The notes under the pieces are model-generated. The model was not told where the DNA came from. It searched no databases and saw only the letters and a program-made list of their open reading frames with translations. This document shows, piece by piece, positions 1 through 8,002 of a stretch of DNA of 64,000 nt. The position numbers were made by a program, and so were the translations under genes. Every line of letters starts with the position of its first letter. The stretch's first letter is position 1. The stretch is taken from positions 1 through 64,000 of the forward strand of contig NZ_FLSP01000010.1 of assembly GCF_900091315.1 (NCBI RefSeq), read 5' to 3'. The DNA comes from Streptomyces sp. DI166 (GTDB lineage Bacteria; Actinomycetota; Actinomycetes; Streptomycetales; Streptomycetaceae).

Positions 1-133
1 GCGGGTGGGCGTACGGCTTGCGGGACTCGAAGGGGTCCGGGTCGGGGCGGTAGACGTAGCGGAGGATCTCCGTGCCGTTCGCCGCGGCGACCGCGATGTG
101 TTCGCCGTGCAGATGGCTGACTCGGATGGTCAC
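1..133 (-). CDS. DUF6807 (PmoA-like) family protein, 5' part only
   Basis: Only the first 44 codons lie in the window; the gene continues past the left edge on the minus strand. The start is a GTG at 131-133 that overlaps the TGA of the upstream oxidoreductase by four bases (GTGA), so the two are translationally coupled. The visible N-terminus (ending RYVYRPDPDPFESRKPYAHP) matches my memory of the DUF6807 family, often called PmoA-like, which in actinomycetes commonly follows a Gfo/Idh/MocA oxidoreductase. Its biochemical role is not established; a link to carbohydrate use is inferred from the partner gene and the operator upstream of it. Confidence 0.75.
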   Translation of the reverse strand, partial: MTIRVSHLHGEHIAVAAANGTEILRYVYRPDPDPFESRKPYAHP

Positions 134-1254
134 GCGCGCTCCTCGGGGGCCCAGTCGGGGTGGTCTCCGTGCATCGCCGCGTAGAAGGGGTCCCCGGGTG
201 CGATCTCGCCGGAGCGGACGGGCAGACCGGTGAAGGCCGCCTTGTAGAGGGCGGCGGCGAATTCGAGCGTGGCCCGCGCCTCGGGACCGCTGCCGGGGGG
301 CCGTACGCCCGCGTCGTAGGCGTCGAGGAGGGTGCCGAGCTGGGCGGTGTGGGAGCTGGGGACGTCGGCGGGCGGGGTGCGCCAGGCGGCGGCGCGTTCG
401 GGGGCGACGTGCGGGGCGGGGGTGTAGGCCCAGTCCTCGTTGCGGTGCCCGTAGAGGTGGGTCAGTTCGACCGTGGCGTCGGCGCAGTCGATGCGGATGC
501 GGCTGACCTCGTCCGGGGAGAGCACGCTGTTGACGACGGTGGCGAGGGCGCCGTTGCGGAAGCGGACCAGGGCGGTGGAGACGTCCTCGCTCTCGGTGTC
601 GTGGACGAGGCGCGCGGCCATGGCGCGGATCTCGTCCCACTCGCCGAGCAGGTGCAGCAGCAGGTCGTACTGGTGGATGCCGTGGCCCATGGTGGGGCCG
701 CCGCCCTCGCTGGCCCAGCGGCCCCGCCAGGGCACCGCGTAGTAGGCGGCGTCCCGGTGCCAGGTGGTCTGGCAGTGCGCGACCCGCGGGGCGCCCAGTT
801 CGCCGCCGGTGATCAGCCTGCGGGCGTGCTCGGCTCCGGAGCCGTAGCGGTGCTGGAAGATTACGGCCGCGTAGGCGCCGGTGGCCTCCTCGGCGGCGGC
901 GATCTCGTCGTACTCGGCGAGGGAGAGGGTGAGCGGCTTCTCGCACAGCGCCCAGGCGCCCGACTTGAGGGCGGCGACGGTCTGCTCCCGGTGCAGGGCG
1001 GGCGGGGTGCCGATGAGGACCAGGTCGGGGCGTTCGGCGTCGAGCATGGCGCCCATCGAGGTGTAGCCGGTGACCGTGCCGCCCGCGAGCTCCCGGAAGG
1101 CGTCGAGCCTGCCCTGGTCCACGTCCACCGCGGCGACCAGCTCCGTCCGGTCGGCGTGGGCAGTGAGGGCGGACAGATGGCTGCCGCTGACGATGGCACC
1201 GGTGCCGACGACGGCCACCCGGCGGCGAACGGGGTTCGCTGGGGACAAGGACAT
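130..1254 (-). CDS. Gfo/Idh/MocA family NAD(P)-dependent oxidoreductase
   Basis: A 374-residue protein of the usual length for the family. The N-terminus carries the Rossmann nucleotide-binding motif (VAVVGTGAIVSGSH, about residues 13-26). The signature EKP motif (ALCEKPLTL, about residue 105) supplies the catalytic lysine region, and the C-terminal half is the substrate-binding alpha/beta domain. Members oxidise or reduce sugars, inositols or related polyols; the substrate cannot be read from sequence. The ATG at 1254 is preceded by a GAGGAG site at 1261-1266. It overlaps the DUF6807 gene downstream, and a LacI-family operator-like palindrome lies about 40 bp upstream, so a sugar-responsive repressor is the likely control. 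Confidence 0.9.
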   Translation of the reverse strand: MSLSPANPVRRRVAVVGTGAIVSGSHLSALTAHADRTELVAAVDVDQGRLDAFRELAGGTVTGYTSMGAMLDAERPDLVLIGTPPALHREQTVAALKSGAWALCEKPLTLSLAEYDEIAAAEEATGAYAAVIFQHRYGSGAEHARRLITGGELGAPRVAHCQTTWHRDAAYYAVPWRGRWASEGGGPTMGHGIHQYDLLLHLLGEWDEIRAMAARLVHDTESEDVSTALVRFRNGALATVVNSVLSPDEVSRIRIDCADATVELTHLYGHRNEDWAYTPAPHVAPERAAAWRTPPADVPSSHTAQLGTLLDAYDAGVRPPGSGPEARATLEFAAALYKAAFTGLPVRSGEIAPGDPFYAAMHGDHPDWAPEERA

Positions 1255-1290
1255 GCGGCGCTCCTCGGACGGCCGACGGACATGCCAACT

Positions 1291-1306
1291 AGAAAGCGCT
1301 TGCTCT
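1291..1306. promoter_or_regulatory. LacI-family operator-like site upstream of the oxidoreductase
   Basis: The sequence GAAAGCGCTTGC (1292-1303) contains the AAGCGCTT dyad typical of LacI/CcpA-type operators. It lies 38-49 bp upstream of the oxidoreductase start, where a repressor would cover the promoter. No LacI gene is adjacent, so the regulator must be encoded elsewhere. The related string AAAGCGCTTGCT recurs upstream of etfB. Confidence 0.55.
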
Positions 1307-1420
1307 CACAGGTCAGACCCTAGGCGCCGAGGCATTGTCCGGACAACCCCCTGCATGGACCAATGATGTGGAGGTCAGGTACCGGGTCCCCGCCGACGGC
1401 GGACCGCCCGGTCGCTGACG

Positions 1421-2365
1421 TCACGCCCGCTTGAGGAGCGGTGCGTCCCGGGTGAACCTCCGGAAGCCGACGCTGTAGTACAGCCCCACTGCCGCCGGAT
1501 GACCGGGCGCGCCCAGGCAGGCCACCGTCATCTGCTCGGCGCCCGCCTCCCTCGCCAGCCGCATGCCGTGCAGCAGCACCGCCCGGCCCAGGCCCCGGCG
1601 CCGGTATGCGGGGTGGGTGCCGACCGGTTCGAACTGGGCGGACCGGTTCACCGTGTCCAGCCAGACGAGCGCGGAGGCGGCCATGGTGCCGTCCGGCGCC
1701 TCGACCAGCACATGCAGATCACCGCGGTACGCCGCGGTCCCCCGCACGCCTTCGTAGCTCTCCGCGGTGTACGACGAGGGCGCCCAGGCGGCCACATGCG
1801 CCTGTACGGCCGCTTCCGGACCGGCCTCGTCGGCCGTGCGGAACCGGAATCCGTCCGGCAGCGACGGCTCCTCCACGTCGGTGAGGTCCCGTTGGTTGAG
1901 CTGGGTCCAGGACCCGGTGTCGCCGATCGCCGCGGGATCGGTGTCGTAGCCGTGGGCCGCCCAGCGCTCCAGGCCGTACGTGTCGACGGCGCTCGGCACC
2001 ACCGTACGGTCGGCGCCCTCCGCCGTGGTGTCGTACCAGTCGATGACCTCGTCGACAAGCCCGGCGTGCTCCGGGTGGACCTGGTAGACGAGATAGGCGT
2101 ACGTGACGTCCTTCACCGATCCGTCGCCGCGCCGCACCGTGTGCGGCGGCTGCAACCAGCCCCACGCCACCAACTCCCCGCCAGAGAACCACAGTCGGCG
2201 GGTCCACGTCGAGCCGCGGGCGCTGCGTCCCCTCCCCCAGTTCCAGGCCAGCTCCCCGTAGGAGGCGTCGCTGTTCACCAGGTCCGGCCGGAGCGCGGTG
2301 ACCCGCTGCGCCATGGCCTGCATGAGGCCGAGGTCCGCGGCGGTCAGCTCTTCGTGATGCGGCAT
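1421..2365 (-). CDS. GNAT family N-acetyltransferase
   Basis: A 314-residue protein with a C-terminal GNAT fold. Residues 248-262 (VGTHPAYRRRGLGRA) form the acetyl-CoA pyrophosphate-binding motif A, followed by the typical LYYSVGF region near residue 296. The N-terminal half (about residues 1-165) looks like a second, degenerate GNAT-like domain, so this may be a tandem GNAT protein. The acceptor is unknown. The ATG at 2365 is chosen because any longer reading would run into the upstream PLP protein gene; no strong ribosome binding site is visible. It is the last gene of a three-gene minus-strand run. Confidence 0.85.
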   Translation of the reverse strand: MPHHEELTAADLGLMQAMAQRVTALRPDLVNSDASYGELAWNWGRGRSARGSTWTRRLWFSGGELVAWGWLQPPHTVRRGDGSVKDVTYAYLVYQVHPEHAGLVDEVIDWYDTTAEGADRTVVPSAVDTYGLERWAAHGYDTDPAAIGDTGSWTQLNQRDLTDVEEPSLPDGFRFRTADEAGPEAAVQAHVAAWAPSSYTAESYEGVRGTAAYRGDLHVLVEAPDGTMAASALVWLDTVNRSAQFEPVGTHPAYRRRGLGRAVLLHGMRLAREAGAEQMTVACLGAPGHPAAVGLYYSVGFRRFTRDAPLLKRA

Positions 2366-2441
2366 GGTGCGCCACTGTGCCAGGACCGGGTCCTGCCGTC
2401 GACAGGATTTCCGCACGGTTCCGGACTGGCCGCCGCATGTC

Positions 2442-3671
2442 CTATGTGCCCAGCGGCGCCGTCGGGTTGGGCTCCTGCGGGGCCGGGACGAAGGTGGGCC
2501 GGACCGCGGTCGCCCGGTCGCGGGTGAGGGCGGAGACCGTACGGCGGGCCAGCAACGGATCGACGGGCAGGACGTGGGAGGCGAACCAGCGGGCCGCGCG
2601 GGGGTCCGGTGACGGGTCGACGAACTCGGCGCCCGCGTAGTCGTCGAGGGGCGGGTCGTAGACGTAGCCGCAGACCATGCCATGGTCGACCATGCGTTCC
2701 AGAAGGGTGTCGCGGTCCCTGACCAGCAGGGGGACGCGGAACAGCGGCAGCGGTCCGTCGTGGACGGCGCGTTCGCTCAGGGCGGTGGAGGCCCAGGCGG
2801 TGCCGGAGAGCAGGGCGACTCCGGCGCGGCGGCGGGCGAGGTCGTCCTCCAGCCGGGCCATGCGCAGGCCCAACTGGCCGCGTACCAGGGTGCCGTGGCG
2901 GACCCGGAAGCCGTGCAGGTCGACGCGGACCCAGGGTTCGTAGGCGGTCAGGCTGGGCGCGGAGCGGGCGGAGGTGGTGAGCCGGGGCGCGTGCAGGTCC
3001 ATGCGGAAGCCGTCGCGTTCCATCAGGCCGAGGCGTTGCATGGTGCGCCACACCGGGCGTACCAGCCGCAGGGTGCGGACGGTGGAGCGGGCCAGGGGAC
3101 GCAGGGTGACATCGAGGTCGTCGCGCAGCCGGCGCGGGGTGAGCAGGTCGTCGCGCAGCCGCTCCAGTTCGCGGCGGGTGCGGGCGTCCTCGACGGCGAG
3201 GAAGCCGCCCGCCATGGCGGCGACGTGTTTGGAGAGGCTGAACGCGGCGGCGGTGCCGAAGGTGCCGATCGGCTGCCCGTCCACGTGGCTGCCGATGGCG
3301 TGGGCCGCGTCCTCGATCAGCGGGATGCCCAACCGCTCGCAGCGGCGGCGCAGTTCGAGCACACGGTCGGGGACGCCGTAGAGGTTGGTGGTCAGTACGG
3401 CGTCGATCTCGCGCCAGGTCGACTCGGGCACGGCGGCCGGGTCGATGTTGCCGTCCCACGGGGAGACGGGCGCCTGCACCGGGCGGCAGCCCGCCGCCAG
3501 CACGACGAAGAGGATCACGTCGTCGTTCACCGGTGACATGAGCACCCGGGCGCCGGGCCTGCACCAGCGCCGCAGCGCCAGGTAGAGGGCCAGGCGGGCC
3601 GAGGGCGTGTACACGCATTCGCGTCCGAGCCGCCGCGTCATCGTCGCGGCGAGCCGGGATCCGTACGGCAT
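2442..3671 (-). CDS. DegT/DnrJ/EryC1/StrS-like PLP-dependent protein
   Basis: The 409-residue product shows the fold-type I aminotransferase pattern of the DegT/DnrJ/EryC1/StrS family: Asp121 in LIEDAAHAIG to bind the pyridine nitrogen and Lys148 in AFSLSKH as the Schiff-base lysine. Family members aminate keto-sugars for antibiotic or surface-glycan synthesis; some act as dehydratases. The C-terminal half diverges from classic sugar aminotransferases, so the substrate is open. I place the start at ATG 3671 with GAAGAAG a few bases upstream rather than at an upstream in-frame ATG (3734) that would include a tandem-repeat segment. The neighbour upstream is an acyltransferase-like gene, consistent with amination followed by acylation (inference). 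Confidence 0.8.
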   Translation of the reverse strand: MPYGSRLAATMTRRLGRECVYTPSARLALYLALRRWCRPGARVLMSPVNDDVILFVVLAAGCRPVQAPVSPWDGNIDPAAVPESTWREIDAVLTTNLYGVPDRVLELRRRCERLGIPLIEDAAHAIGSHVDGQPIGTFGTAAAFSLSKHVAAMAGGFLAVEDARTRRELERLRDDLLTPRRLRDDLDVTLRPLARSTVRTLRLVRPVWRTMQRLGLMERDGFRMDLHAPRLTTSARSAPSLTAYEPWVRVDLHGFRVRHGTLVRGQLGLRMARLEDDLARRRAGVALLSGTAWASTALSERAVHDGPLPLFRVPLLVRDRDTLLERMVDHGMVCGYVYDPPLDDYAGAEFVDPSPDPRAARWFASHVLPVDPLLARRTVSALTRDRATAVRPTFVPAPQEPNPTAPLGT

Positions 3672-3679
3672 CGTCACTT

Positions 3680-3729
3680 CTTCCGTCGAGGGTGGGACGG
3701 ACGTCTTCCGTCGGGGGTGGGACGGACGC
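3680..3729. repeat. Two-copy 25-bp tandem repeat in a leader region
   Basis: Two head-to-tail 25-bp copies (3680-3704 and 3705-3729) differ at only two positions. They lie immediately upstream of the DegT-type gene, inside the 159-bp gap after the acyltransferase gene. The arrangement looks like a recent duplication in the 5' untranslated leader. Confidence 0.85.
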
Positions 3730-3830
3730 GGCACGTGGCGCGCGCCGATCGGAGCCGTGAGCCTCGTGGCTCGGAGAACCGTCGCCGTCAGCGGTGGCGT
3801 GACGGGACGTGAAAACGGGTTCGGACGGGT

Positions 3831-4940
3831 TCAGTGGCCGCGACCGGAGCGCATCGAGCCGACCGTTCGCAGCAGCCGGTCGGCCGGCTCGCGCAACTGG
3901 GGGTGGGCGAGCACGGTGTTGCGCAGGCCCCGGACGGGTCTGCGCCACATCCGGTGGGCCGCCGCCACGGGGTGGGGGCGGGTCGCGAACCCCTCCCCCA
4001 CGCGCAGTTCACGGGTCTTGAGCCAGTCCTTGTACTCCTTGTCGCCCCGCCCGAGGTCGATCACCCGCACGCCGTGCCGGGCGGCGGCCTCCGCGGTGCG
4101 CAGATGCATCATCAGGCCCGGTGAGTAGTAGTGGAACTCCGGGTCGTAGGCGGTGAACCAGGCCGCGAGGACGGTCCGGGAGCGTGGCCCGAAGTGCGCC
4201 GCGACGGGCCGGTCACCGGCGTAGAGCACGGAGAGCACACCGGTGAAGTGTTCCTCGCGCAACTGGAAGAGATGGTCCACCAGGTCGACGATCCAGGGCC
4301 GGGCGAAGCGGTCCATCCGGCCGGTTCTGCGGTACTGGGCGGACTTCCACTCCATGAGCCGGTGCAGCACCTCGGGGTCCCGCTCGTCGAAGACGAACCG
4401 CACCTCGCCGTGGTCGCGCGCCAGTCGGCGCTCCTTCTTCAGCGTGGTCTTGGCCTGGCCGGGGTAGGTCGCCCGCAGCCACGCCGGGTAGTCGCCGTCG
4501 CCGGGTTCCAGGTCGATCACCGGCGAGGCGAACATGCCGGTGGCGTACCGCCCGAACGGCTTCTGTTCCTCGACGAGATGGTCGAACTCGAAGCTCACGA
4601 GCCCGCAGGCGCGCAGCAGTTCCTCGGCGTCCCAGATGACGCCGGGCCGGTGCACCAGGGCCTGGCAGTCGGAGAGCCCGATGCCGACGGCCCGGCCCAC
4701 GCCGAACAGGTTGCGCTCGTACGGGAAGAAGCCGACGGGCTCGCCGTCCTCGTGCAGTACGCCGATCTCGACCCCGCCCCGGTGCCGGCCGACGCCGTCG
4801 GCGAACTCCGGTGCCAGGAACGGGTTGGCGTACTCGGGTGACTCGTCCATGGCCCGGTGCCAGGCCGAGCGCGTCGCGGCGCTCAACTCCCCGGGTCTGT
4901 GGACCGTTATGTCCGTGTCGGTACTGCGTGTGGATCGCAT
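3831..4940 (-). CDS. GNAT/FemAB-like (BioF2-like) acyltransferase
   Basis: A 369-residue protein resembling the BioF2/CelD-like acetyltransferase_6 group, related to FemAB peptidyltransferases. Recognisable features are the central KTTLKKERRLAR segment, FHYYSPGLMMHLRTAEAAARHGVRVIDLGRGD and the terminal YKDWLKT motif that typify this group, often found in exopolysaccharide or cell-envelope clusters. The ATG at 4940 is preceded by a GGGGGGAGCGG site; a longer in-frame start at 5018 has no comparable site. A good promoter (TTGACA, 18 bp, CACGTT on the minus strand) lies about 100 bp upstream. It probably heads a transcript with the DegT-type gene, suggesting work on a surface or secreted glycan (inference). 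Confidence 0.8.
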   Translation of the reverse strand: MRSTRSTDTDITVHRPGELSAATRSAWHRAMDESPEYANPFLAPEFADGVGRHRGGVEIGVLHEDGEPVGFFPYERNLFGVGRAVGIGLSDCQALVHRPGVIWDAEELLRACGLVSFEFDHLVEEQKPFGRYATGMFASPVIDLEPGDGDYPAWLRATYPGQAKTTLKKERRLARDHGEVRFVFDERDPEVLHRLMEWKSAQYRRTGRMDRFARPWIVDLVDHLFQLREEHFTGVLSVLYAGDRPVAAHFGPRSRTVLAAWFTAYDPEFHYYSPGLMMHLRTAEAAARHGVRVIDLGRGDKEYKDWLKTRELRVGEGFATRPHPVAAAHRMWRRPVRGLRNTVLAHPQLREPADRLLRTVGSMRSGRGH

Positions 4941-5043
4941 GGGCGACCGCTCCCCCCAGTTCCCCCCGGATGACGCGCGGTCCGCGTCAGTCCCCTCCGG
5001 TACCGGCCGTCCGACCACGATCGGAGCGGGCCGACAAGGATCA

Positions 5044-5073
5044 AACGTGGCGAAACGGCACCGAGGCTGTCAA
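5044..5073 (-). promoter_or_regulatory. Predicted promoter for the acyltransferase gene
   Basis: On the minus strand TTGACA (5068-5073) is followed after 18 bp by CACGTT (5044-5049), a good match to the housekeeping consensus. It points toward the acyltransferase start at 4940. The rest of the gap 4941-5236 shows no convincing gene. Confidence 0.5.
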
Positions 5074-5236
5074 GACCGTCGCTCGTAAAGGAAGGGCATG
5101 TTCGACGACTTCTCGCCCCGGGACGGCGGAATGGCGCTCATCCGCCCAACTCACCCCGGGAGCGGCACGGTGCACATCGGACGCGGACATGACAATCAGA
5201 TGGGAAGCCCTGACGCGCCACCGACGGGCGGACCGG

Positions 5237-5596
5237 TCACTCCCCGCAGGGACCCAGATCCGGCAGATACTTCTTCGCCCACTCGCCGAGTTCCTTCAGC
5301 GCGGGCTCCAGGGCGGCACCCTTCTCCGTCAGCCGGTAGGAGACGCGCAGCGGCGGCCCCTCGTCGACCTCGCGCAGAACGAGGCCGGCGGCACCCAGCT
5401 CGGTGAGACGGTCGGAGAGCATGCGCTCACTGATACCCGGGATCGCCCGGCGCAGCTCCGCGAAGTGCGCGGGCTGACCCACCAGCACGGACACGATCGG
5501 GCCGGTCCAGCGCTTCCCGAGCAGCTGGAAGACGCGGCTGATGCCGCCGTCCACCTGTTTGCACGCCGCACCGTCGTGCAGCTCCTCTACCGCCAT
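5237..5596 (-). CDS. HxlR family winged-helix transcriptional regulator
   Basis: A 119-residue single-domain protein with the HxlR signature: LLGKRWTGPIVSVL helix, FAELRRAIPGISERMLSDRLTEL recognition helices and the wing RVSYRLTEKG. The N-terminal cysteine in the segment GAACKQVDGG is the position used for redox or electrophile sensing in several family members such as YodB and HypR. ATG 5596 is chosen because the family usually begins near the cysteine; it has a TTGGGGG stretch before it. The gene is divergent from an azoreductase, the classical arrangement in which HxlR proteins repress quinone-detoxifying flavoenzymes. Confidence 0.92.
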   Translation of the reverse strand: MAVEELHDGAACKQVDGGISRVFQLLGKRWTGPIVSVLVGQPAHFAELRRAIPGISERMLSDRLTELGAAGLVLREVDEGPPLRVSYRLTEKGAALEPALKELGEWAKKYLPDLGPCGE

Positions 5597-5702
5597 GCCC
5601 CCAAGGGTACTGTGCGGCCCAGAAGGGGGTGAAAAAAAGTAAGTCCATGTGTTATCCATAGTCGAGTACAGATTTTTAGCCGCTCACTCTTTGGAGATCC
5701 TC
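5597..5702. promoter_or_regulatory. Divergent hxlR/azoR control region
   Basis: The 106-bp divergent intergenic region contains a clearly AT-rich core (about 5632-5690) in otherwise GC-rich DNA, as expected for overlapping promoters and an HxlR binding site. I could not define a single convincing palindrome. On the minus strand TACCCT lies 7 nt before the hxlR ATG, so that transcript may be leaderless. Confidence 0.4.
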
Positions 5703-6353
5703 ATGGCCACCCTTCTGCACATCGACTCGTCCGCGTTCCCCACCGGGGCCTCCTCGTCGCGGGCCGTGACCGAGGCGTTCCGGGCCGCGTGGCAGGAGCA
5801 GCACCCCGAGGGCACGGTGATCTACCGGGACCTGCACGCCGAGCCGGTGCCGCACATCACCGCCGACGCCACGACGGCGTTCTACGCCGACCCCGCCGAC
5901 CACACCCCCGAGCAGGCCGCCGCCTTCGCCGAGCGCAGCCGGCTGGTCGAGGAGCTGGAGGCGGCGGACGCCGTGGTGATCGGCGCCCCGATGTACAACT
6001 TCACGGTCCCGTCCACCCTCAAGGCGTGGCTGGACCACGTGATCGTCGTCGGCCGTACCGCGGGCGACGCCCCTTCCCTCAAGGGCAAGCCGGTCACGGT
6101 CGTCGCCAGCCGCGGCGGCTCCTACGCGCCTGGCACGCCGCGTGAGGGCTTCGAGTACGTGCAGAACTACCTGAGCGCGGTCTTCGCCGACTGGATGCAG
6201 GCCGACCTGGAGTTCATCGTCCCGGAGCTGACCATGGCCCCGCACAACCCCGCGATGGCGGAGCTGGTCCCGCTGTTCGAGTCCTCCCGCGAGCAGGCCC
6301 TCCAGGCGGCCGACCGCAAGGCGAAGGCGCTGGCCGAACGCCTGGCCGCGTAA
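5703..6353 (+). CDS. azoR: FMN-dependent NADH-azoreductase
   Basis: A 216-residue flavodoxin-fold protein of the AzoR family: N-terminal FMN phosphate loop HIDSSAFPTGASSSRAV (about residues 5-21), GAPMYNFTVPSTLKAWLDHV (the MYNF flavin-contact motif) and SRGGSYAPGTP. Such enzymes reduce quinones and azo compounds by two electrons using NAD(P)H and protect against electrophile stress. ATG 5703 has GGAG eight bases upstream. The divergent HxlR gene is the expected regulator, so induction by quinones or diamide-like compounds is likely. Confidence 0.93.
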   Translation: MATLLHIDSSAFPTGASSSRAVTEAFRAAWQEQHPEGTVIYRDLHAEPVPHITADATTAFYADPADHTPEQAAAFAERSRLVEELEAADAVVIGAPMYNFTVPSTLKAWLDHVIVVGRTAGDAPSLKGKPVTVVASRGGSYAPGTPREGFEYVQNYLSAVFADWMQADLEFIVPELTMAPHNPAMAELVPLFESSREQALQAADRKAKALAERLAA

Positions 6354-6376
6354 GCACAGGACCCGCGCGGGGGCGC

Positions 6377-8002
6377 TCAGTGGCCTCTGAAGGCCTCCTC
6401 CAGCCACCAGCTCCCCCGCTCGGCCACCACCTTCGCGTCGATCAGCAGCGGAGCCGTCCGCGGCCCCGCCAGCCAGTCGGCGACGGCCTTGAGATCGGCC
6501 CGGGTGCGCACGGTCACCGCCTCGAAGCCGTAGCCGCGGGCCACGGCCGCGATGTCGGTCTCGGGGAAGCGGACGGTGTCGAGCGGATGCCCCTCGGGGC
6601 CGAAGTGGTGGACCTCGGCGCCGTAGGCGTCGTCGTTGTGGACGACCACCACCATGGGCAGCCCGAGGCGGCGGACCGTGTCCAGCTCCGCCGCCCCCAT
6701 CAGCGCCCCGCCGTCGCCCAGGGCCGCCACGGGCAGGCGGTCCGGGCGGGCCAGGGCGGCACCGATCGCGGTCGCCAGGCCCAGGCCGATCGACTGGAAT
6801 GCCTGGGTGAAACACAGGCCCTGCTCGTCCGGGACCGAGAGGTACATGGTCGGGTAGCCCATGAAGTTGCCGGAGTCCACCGCCACCACGCGCTCGGCGG
6901 GCAGCAGATCGTCCAGGGCGATGCTCAGGGTGCGCGGGTCGATCCGGTCACGGGTGCTCCGGTCCTCGTACGGCACGTCCCGCCAGCGCACCCGGTCCGC
7001 CAGCGCCTCGGCGATCCCGGGCGTGCGGTAGCCCTCCCGGGCGGCACCGGCCGCCTCCAGCACGCGCCGCGCGGTCAGCTCGACATCGCCGGTGACGTCG
7101 TACGGGCCGGTCGGCGGGGCGTCGTCGTCGACCCGTACGACGGAGGCGCCGGGGCCGATCAGGCGGCCGTGCCGGGTCGTCCAGGGGGTGAGGGAGCAGC
7201 CCCAGGCGACGAGGGTGTCGGCGTCCGTGATCAGCTCGGCGGCGAGCGGTGAGGCGAACCCGCCGGACACGTCCAGCCCCCAGGGGCTCCCCCGGAACAG
7301 CCCCCGCGCCACGGCCGAGGTCGCCAGCAGCGCCCCGCAGCGCTCGCCGAGGGCCTCCAGGGCATCCCGCGCGCCGGGCGAGCGTGCTCCGCGCCCGGCC
7401 ACGAACACCGGGCGCCGGGACCGGGCCAGCACCCGCGCCAGCGCCTCGACACGGGCCGCCGACGGTTCGACCGCGTCCCTGGGCAGGGGCCATACCGCCT
7501 CCCCCAGGGTGTCCGCCGGAACCTCCGAACCCTGTACCTCCAGCGGCAGGTTGAGCAGCACCGTCCGTCGCTCGTGCAGGGCCCTGCGCACCGCCTCGCA
7601 GGCCGTCGCCACCGCGTCCTCGGCGGCACCCACCCGCATCGGCACCGCGCCGACCGCCCGCCCCAACGCCTCCTGGTCCACATGGAAGTTGGACCGTGCC
7701 TCGGTCACCTCCGCCGCCGCGACCACCAGCGGGGTACGGCTCTTGGCCGCCTCGGTGATCCCGGTCAGCGCGTTGGTCAGACCGGGCCCCTGGTGCACGC
7801 TGAGCACGGCCACGGTGCCGCTGGTGCGGGCGTACGCGTCCGCCATGGTCGCCGCGCCGCCCTCGTGCCGCGCGGCCGTGAACCGCGCCCCGGCCGCCAC
7901 CATGGCGTTGGTGAGGTGGAAGTTGCCCGATCCGACGACCCCGAAGACCTGCCCGGCCCCGGCGCCCACCAGGGCCCGTCCGACCGCCTCCGCGCCCTTC
8001 AC
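6377..8002 (-). CDS. Thiamine-diphosphate-dependent enzyme (acetolactate synthase/benzoylformate decarboxylase type)
   Basis: A 541-residue protein with the three-domain layout of the pyruvate oxidase/decarboxylase family. The catalytic glutamate is in ARHEGGAATMADAYAR near residue 48, a central Rossmann-like domain follows, and the C-terminal domain binds ThDP-Mg through GDGGALMGAAELDTV and VVVHNDDAYG. The substrate is not evident. The GTG at 8002 overlaps the TGA of the upstream cyclase-family gene by four bases, so the two proteins are made together and probably act in sequence, for example on a keto acid or cyclic diketone (inference). Acetolactate synthase for branched-chain synthesis is less likely because no regulatory subunit is adjacent. 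Confidence 0.85.
   Translation of the reverse strand: MKGAEAVGRALVGAGAGQVFGVVGSGNFHLTNAMVAAGARFTAARHEGGAATMADAYARTSGTVAVLSVHQGPGLTNALTGITEAAKSRTPLVVAAAEVTEARSNFHVDQEALGRAVGAVPMRVGAAEDAVATACEAVRRALHERRTVLLNLPLEVQGSEVPADTLGEAVWPLPRDAVEPSAARVEALARVLARSRRPVFVAGRGARSPGARDALEALGERCGALLATSAVARGLFRGSPWGLDVSGGFASPLAAELITDADTLVAWGCSLTPWTTRHGRLIGPGASVVRVDDDAPPTGPYDVTGDVELTARRVLEAAGAAREGYRTPGIAEALADRVRWRDVPYEDRSTRDRIDPRTLSIALDDLLPAERVVAVDSGNFMGYPTMYLSVPDEQGLCFTQAFQSIGLGLATAIGAALARPDRLPVAALGDGGALMGAAELDTVRRLGLPMVVVVHNDDAYGAEVHHFGPEGHPLDTVRFPETDIAAVARGYGFEAVTVRTRADLKAVADWLAGPRTAPLLIDAKVVAERGSWWLEEAFRGH

Noticed and set aside
160..1323. A long plus-strand frame opposite the Gfo/Idh/MocA gene
   Set aside because: Glycine/valine-rich shadow translation without any recognisable motif.
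1421..2683. Longer reading of the GNAT gene from 2683
   Set aside because: The extension is low-complexity and overlaps the DegT-type gene; the protein family length fits the start at 2365.
5098..5406. A 102-codon plus-strand frame with an excellent AAAGGAAGG site before its ATG
   Set aside because: Its composition is Pro/Arg-rich and lacks the third-position bias of real genes; most of it is antisense to the HxlR gene.
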